Below the pieces are notes generated by a model, which was not told the origin of the DNA, did not search any database, and saw nothing but the letters and a program-made list of their open reading frames with translations. From Rhodobiaceae bacterium UBA7378 (GTDB taxonomy: Bacteria; Pseudomonadota; Alphaproteobacteria; RS24), in contig DKNW01000001.1 of assembly GCA_002469805.1 (NCBI GenBank), positions 1 to 7,031 of the forward strand: a stretch of 7,031 nt of DNA, written 5' to 3'. Each line of letters starts with the position of its first letter. The first letter of the stretch is position 1. Position numbers and translations under genes: made by a program. Below, piece after piece: positions 5,733-7,031 of the stretch.

Positions 5733-6680
5733 GCGGAAAGAAAAAGAGGACTAGGGCGTGGCCTGTCGGCGCTGATTGGCGATGCGGCACCGGTTGCCGC
5801 ACCAGCAACCAAACCAGATGATGCGCGGGGGCCAGATGCGATGGGCGCGCCACCTTCCGCCGATAGCGGTTCGGGGACAGGCTTAAAAACGCTCGGTATT
5901 GATCAGTTGCAACCAGGGCCGTTTCAACCGCGCCAAAACTTTAACGCAGACGAGCTGGACGCCCTTGCGCAGTCCTTTGCAAAATCCGGCATCCTGCAAC
6001 CGCTGGTGGTGAGGCCTGTAAAAGGTAAGCCCGATCAATTTGAGATTATTGCAGGTGAGCGCCGCTGGCGGGCGGCGCAAATTGCGAAGCTGCACAGTGT
6101 GCCGGCGTTGGTGCAACCGCTTTCCGATAGCGAGGCGCTTGAAGTCGGCATCATTGAAAACGTGCAGCGCTCGGACCTTAACCCGGTCGAAGAAAGTGAA
6201 GCATATCAGAGGCTTATAGACGAGTTTAGCTATACGCAATCGGAACTGGCTGATGTGGTTGGCAAAAGCCGTAGCCATATTGCGAACCTTCTGCGGTTGT
6301 CGCAGGCGACGCCGGCTGTGCGCAAACTGCTGGTTGAGGGCGCGCTTACCATGGGTCATGCGCGTGCATTGCTTGGGCATGACGAAGCTGACGCACTTGC
6401 AAAACGCATTGTGTCGGAGGGCTTGAGTGTGCGCGCTGTCGAGGCACTTGTCGGGGATGCATCGGGCGTAAAACCAAATGCGAAAGCATCGGCGAAAACT
6501 AACCCGCGCACGGCGGAAAAAGACGCAGACACGCGTGCCGTAGAGAAAACCCTGTCGGATGCTTTGGGGCTTGGCGTGGATATTCGCCATCAGGGTGAGG
6601 CTGGTGGTACGCTCAATATCAACTACACATCGCTTGACCAGCTGGACAGTGTTATTGCGCGGTTGTTGTCTACATCCTAG
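5730..6680 (+). CDS. parB: chromosome-partitioning CTPase/DNA-binding protein ParB (Spo0J family)
   Basis: ParB recognises parS, closes into a CTP-dependent sliding clamp and stimulates ParA ATPase. The 316-residue product has its parts in the usual order. An N-terminal ParA-contacting peptide, KRGLGRGLSALIGD (5-18), is followed by an Ala/Pro/Gly-rich linker (about 19-50). The N-domain has QPGPFQPRQNF (61-71), LAQSFAKSGILQPLVVRP, the CTP-binding motif GERRWRAAQ (109-117) and ENVQRSDLNPVEE (143-155). A helix-turn-helix runs roughly 168-190, with SELADVVGKSRSHIANLLRL. It is followed by GHARALL (209-215), a Lys/Ala-rich linker (about 248-270) and a C-terminal dimerisation segment ending LDSVIARLLSTS. 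All key motifs are intact. The two parS sites in this window are its expected targets. Its TAG stop shares CTAG with the stop of the convergent holA. Confidence 0.98.
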   Translation: MAERKRGLGRGLSALIGDAAPVAAPATKPDDARGPDAMGAPPSADSGSGTGLKTLGIDQLQPGPFQPRQNFNADELDALAQSFAKSGILQPLVVRPVKGKPDQFEIIAGERRWRAAQIAKLHSVPALVQPLSDSEALEVGIIENVQRSDLNPVEESEAYQRLIDEFSYTQSELADVVGKSRSHIANLLRLSQATPAVRKLLVEGALTMGHARALLGHDEADALAKRIVSEGLSVRAVEALVGDASGVKPNAKASAKTNPRTAEKDADTRAVEKTLSDALGLGVDIRHQGEAGGTLNINYTSLDQLDSVIARLLSTS

Positions 6681-7031
6681 CGTTGCGCCGCACGCGCGAT
6701 CCGCAATAAAATTTGGCCGGCAACGGCTTCGGGTAGGCGTGTGCCTGCCGCGCGCATGGCGCGTGCATCGATCTCGGCGCCGTGTAAAAGCGACAAAGCG
6801 CGCTCTAATTTGCGGCGCGACCATAACCTTAATTGGTTCTCCACCAACGGTTTGCGCCGGAAGTGCAGCGGTGGCCTGAACGCGGTCAACGCTTGGGTCT
6901 GCGGTGTCCCGCTTTCGATCAGGCCGGTGGCAAGATGCAACAATTGAAAATGCCGACGAACGGCGCCCAGCGCTGTCTGAATTGTCTGCCCACCGGCAGT
7001 TAGCCGCGCCAATGTTTGGTCGGCTGCGGCC
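6677..7031 (-). CDS. holA: DNA polymerase III subunit delta HolA, C-terminal part (cut by window edge)
   Basis: Reading leftward from the window edge, the frame encodes about 117 residues ending in TAG at 6679-6677. The delta subunit is the clamp-loader component that opens the sliding clamp. Only the C-terminal collar domain is present. Visible segments are TALGAVRRHFQLLHLATGLI, then AFRPPLHFRRKPLVENQLRL, WSRRKLERALSLLHGAEIDA, and a final AVAGQILLRIARAAQR. The pattern 'RRHFQ-LH ... RPP--F-R ... W----LERAL--L--AE' is characteristic of alphaproteobacterial HolA. The position, convergent to parB, is also where holA is commonly found in this class. The AAA+-like N-terminal domains are outside the window. 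The coding end overlaps parB by 4 bp, leaving no room for a terminator between the genes. Confidence 0.9.
   Translation of the reverse strand, partial: AAADQTLARLTAGGQTIQTALGAVRRHFQLLHLATGLIESGTPQTQALTAFRPPLHFRRKPLVENQLRLWSRRKLERALSLLHGAEIDARAMRAAGTRLPEAVAGQILLRIARAAQR

Noticed and set aside
5883..6824. Long open frame on the minus strand (313 codons) across parB and the end of holA
   Set aside because: It runs antisense to a fully motif-supported parB, reads as a Cys/Arg-rich sequence with no family pattern, and crosses into holA out of its frame. It is a compositional shadow.

Overview
This window looks like an origin-proximal segment of an alphaproteobacterial chromosome. The gene order mnmE - mnmG - rsmG - parA - parB, facing a convergent holA, is a familiar arrangement in that class, and all six proteins are recognisable from their family motifs. 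The DNA is GC-rich by eye. I cannot place it below class level from this sequence.

Layout. (1) Positions 1-601, minus strand: the N-terminal 200 residues of a YyaL/DUF255-type thioredoxin-fold protein, cut by the left edge. (2) A 53-bp divergent gap. (3) Positions 655-4739, plus strand: mnmE, mnmG and rsmG, a tRNA- and rRNA-modification block. (4) Positions 4740-4850: a short intergenic stretch with an AT-rich patch and a possible 11-codon leader ORF that overlaps the parA start. (5) Positions 4851-6680: parA and parB. (6) Positions 6677-7031, minus strand: the C-terminal end of holA, whose stop codon overlaps that of parB in a shared CTAG.

How it works together. MnmE and MnmG form the enzyme complex that installs (carboxymethyl)aminomethyl groups on the wobble uridine of certain tRNAs. 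RsmG methylates a guanosine in 16S rRNA. ParA and ParB form the chromosome-segregation system that acts on parS. The DNA target is in the same window: two parS sites with an identical, perfect 16-bp core lie at 2034-2051 (between mnmE and mnmG) and 4117-4134 (inside rsmG codons). The centromere is therefore interleaved with the modification genes just upstream of the genes whose products bind it.

Overall this is a conserved housekeeping region. I see no insertion sequence, CRISPR array, tRNA, rRNA, or undescribed multi-gene system. The points worth a second look are small: the two parS sites and how one is accommodated inside a protein-coding gene, the uncertain mnmG start with a frame open across a parS site, the possible leader ORF before parA, an imperfect repeat between parA and parB, and the overlapping parB/holA stops with no visible terminator.
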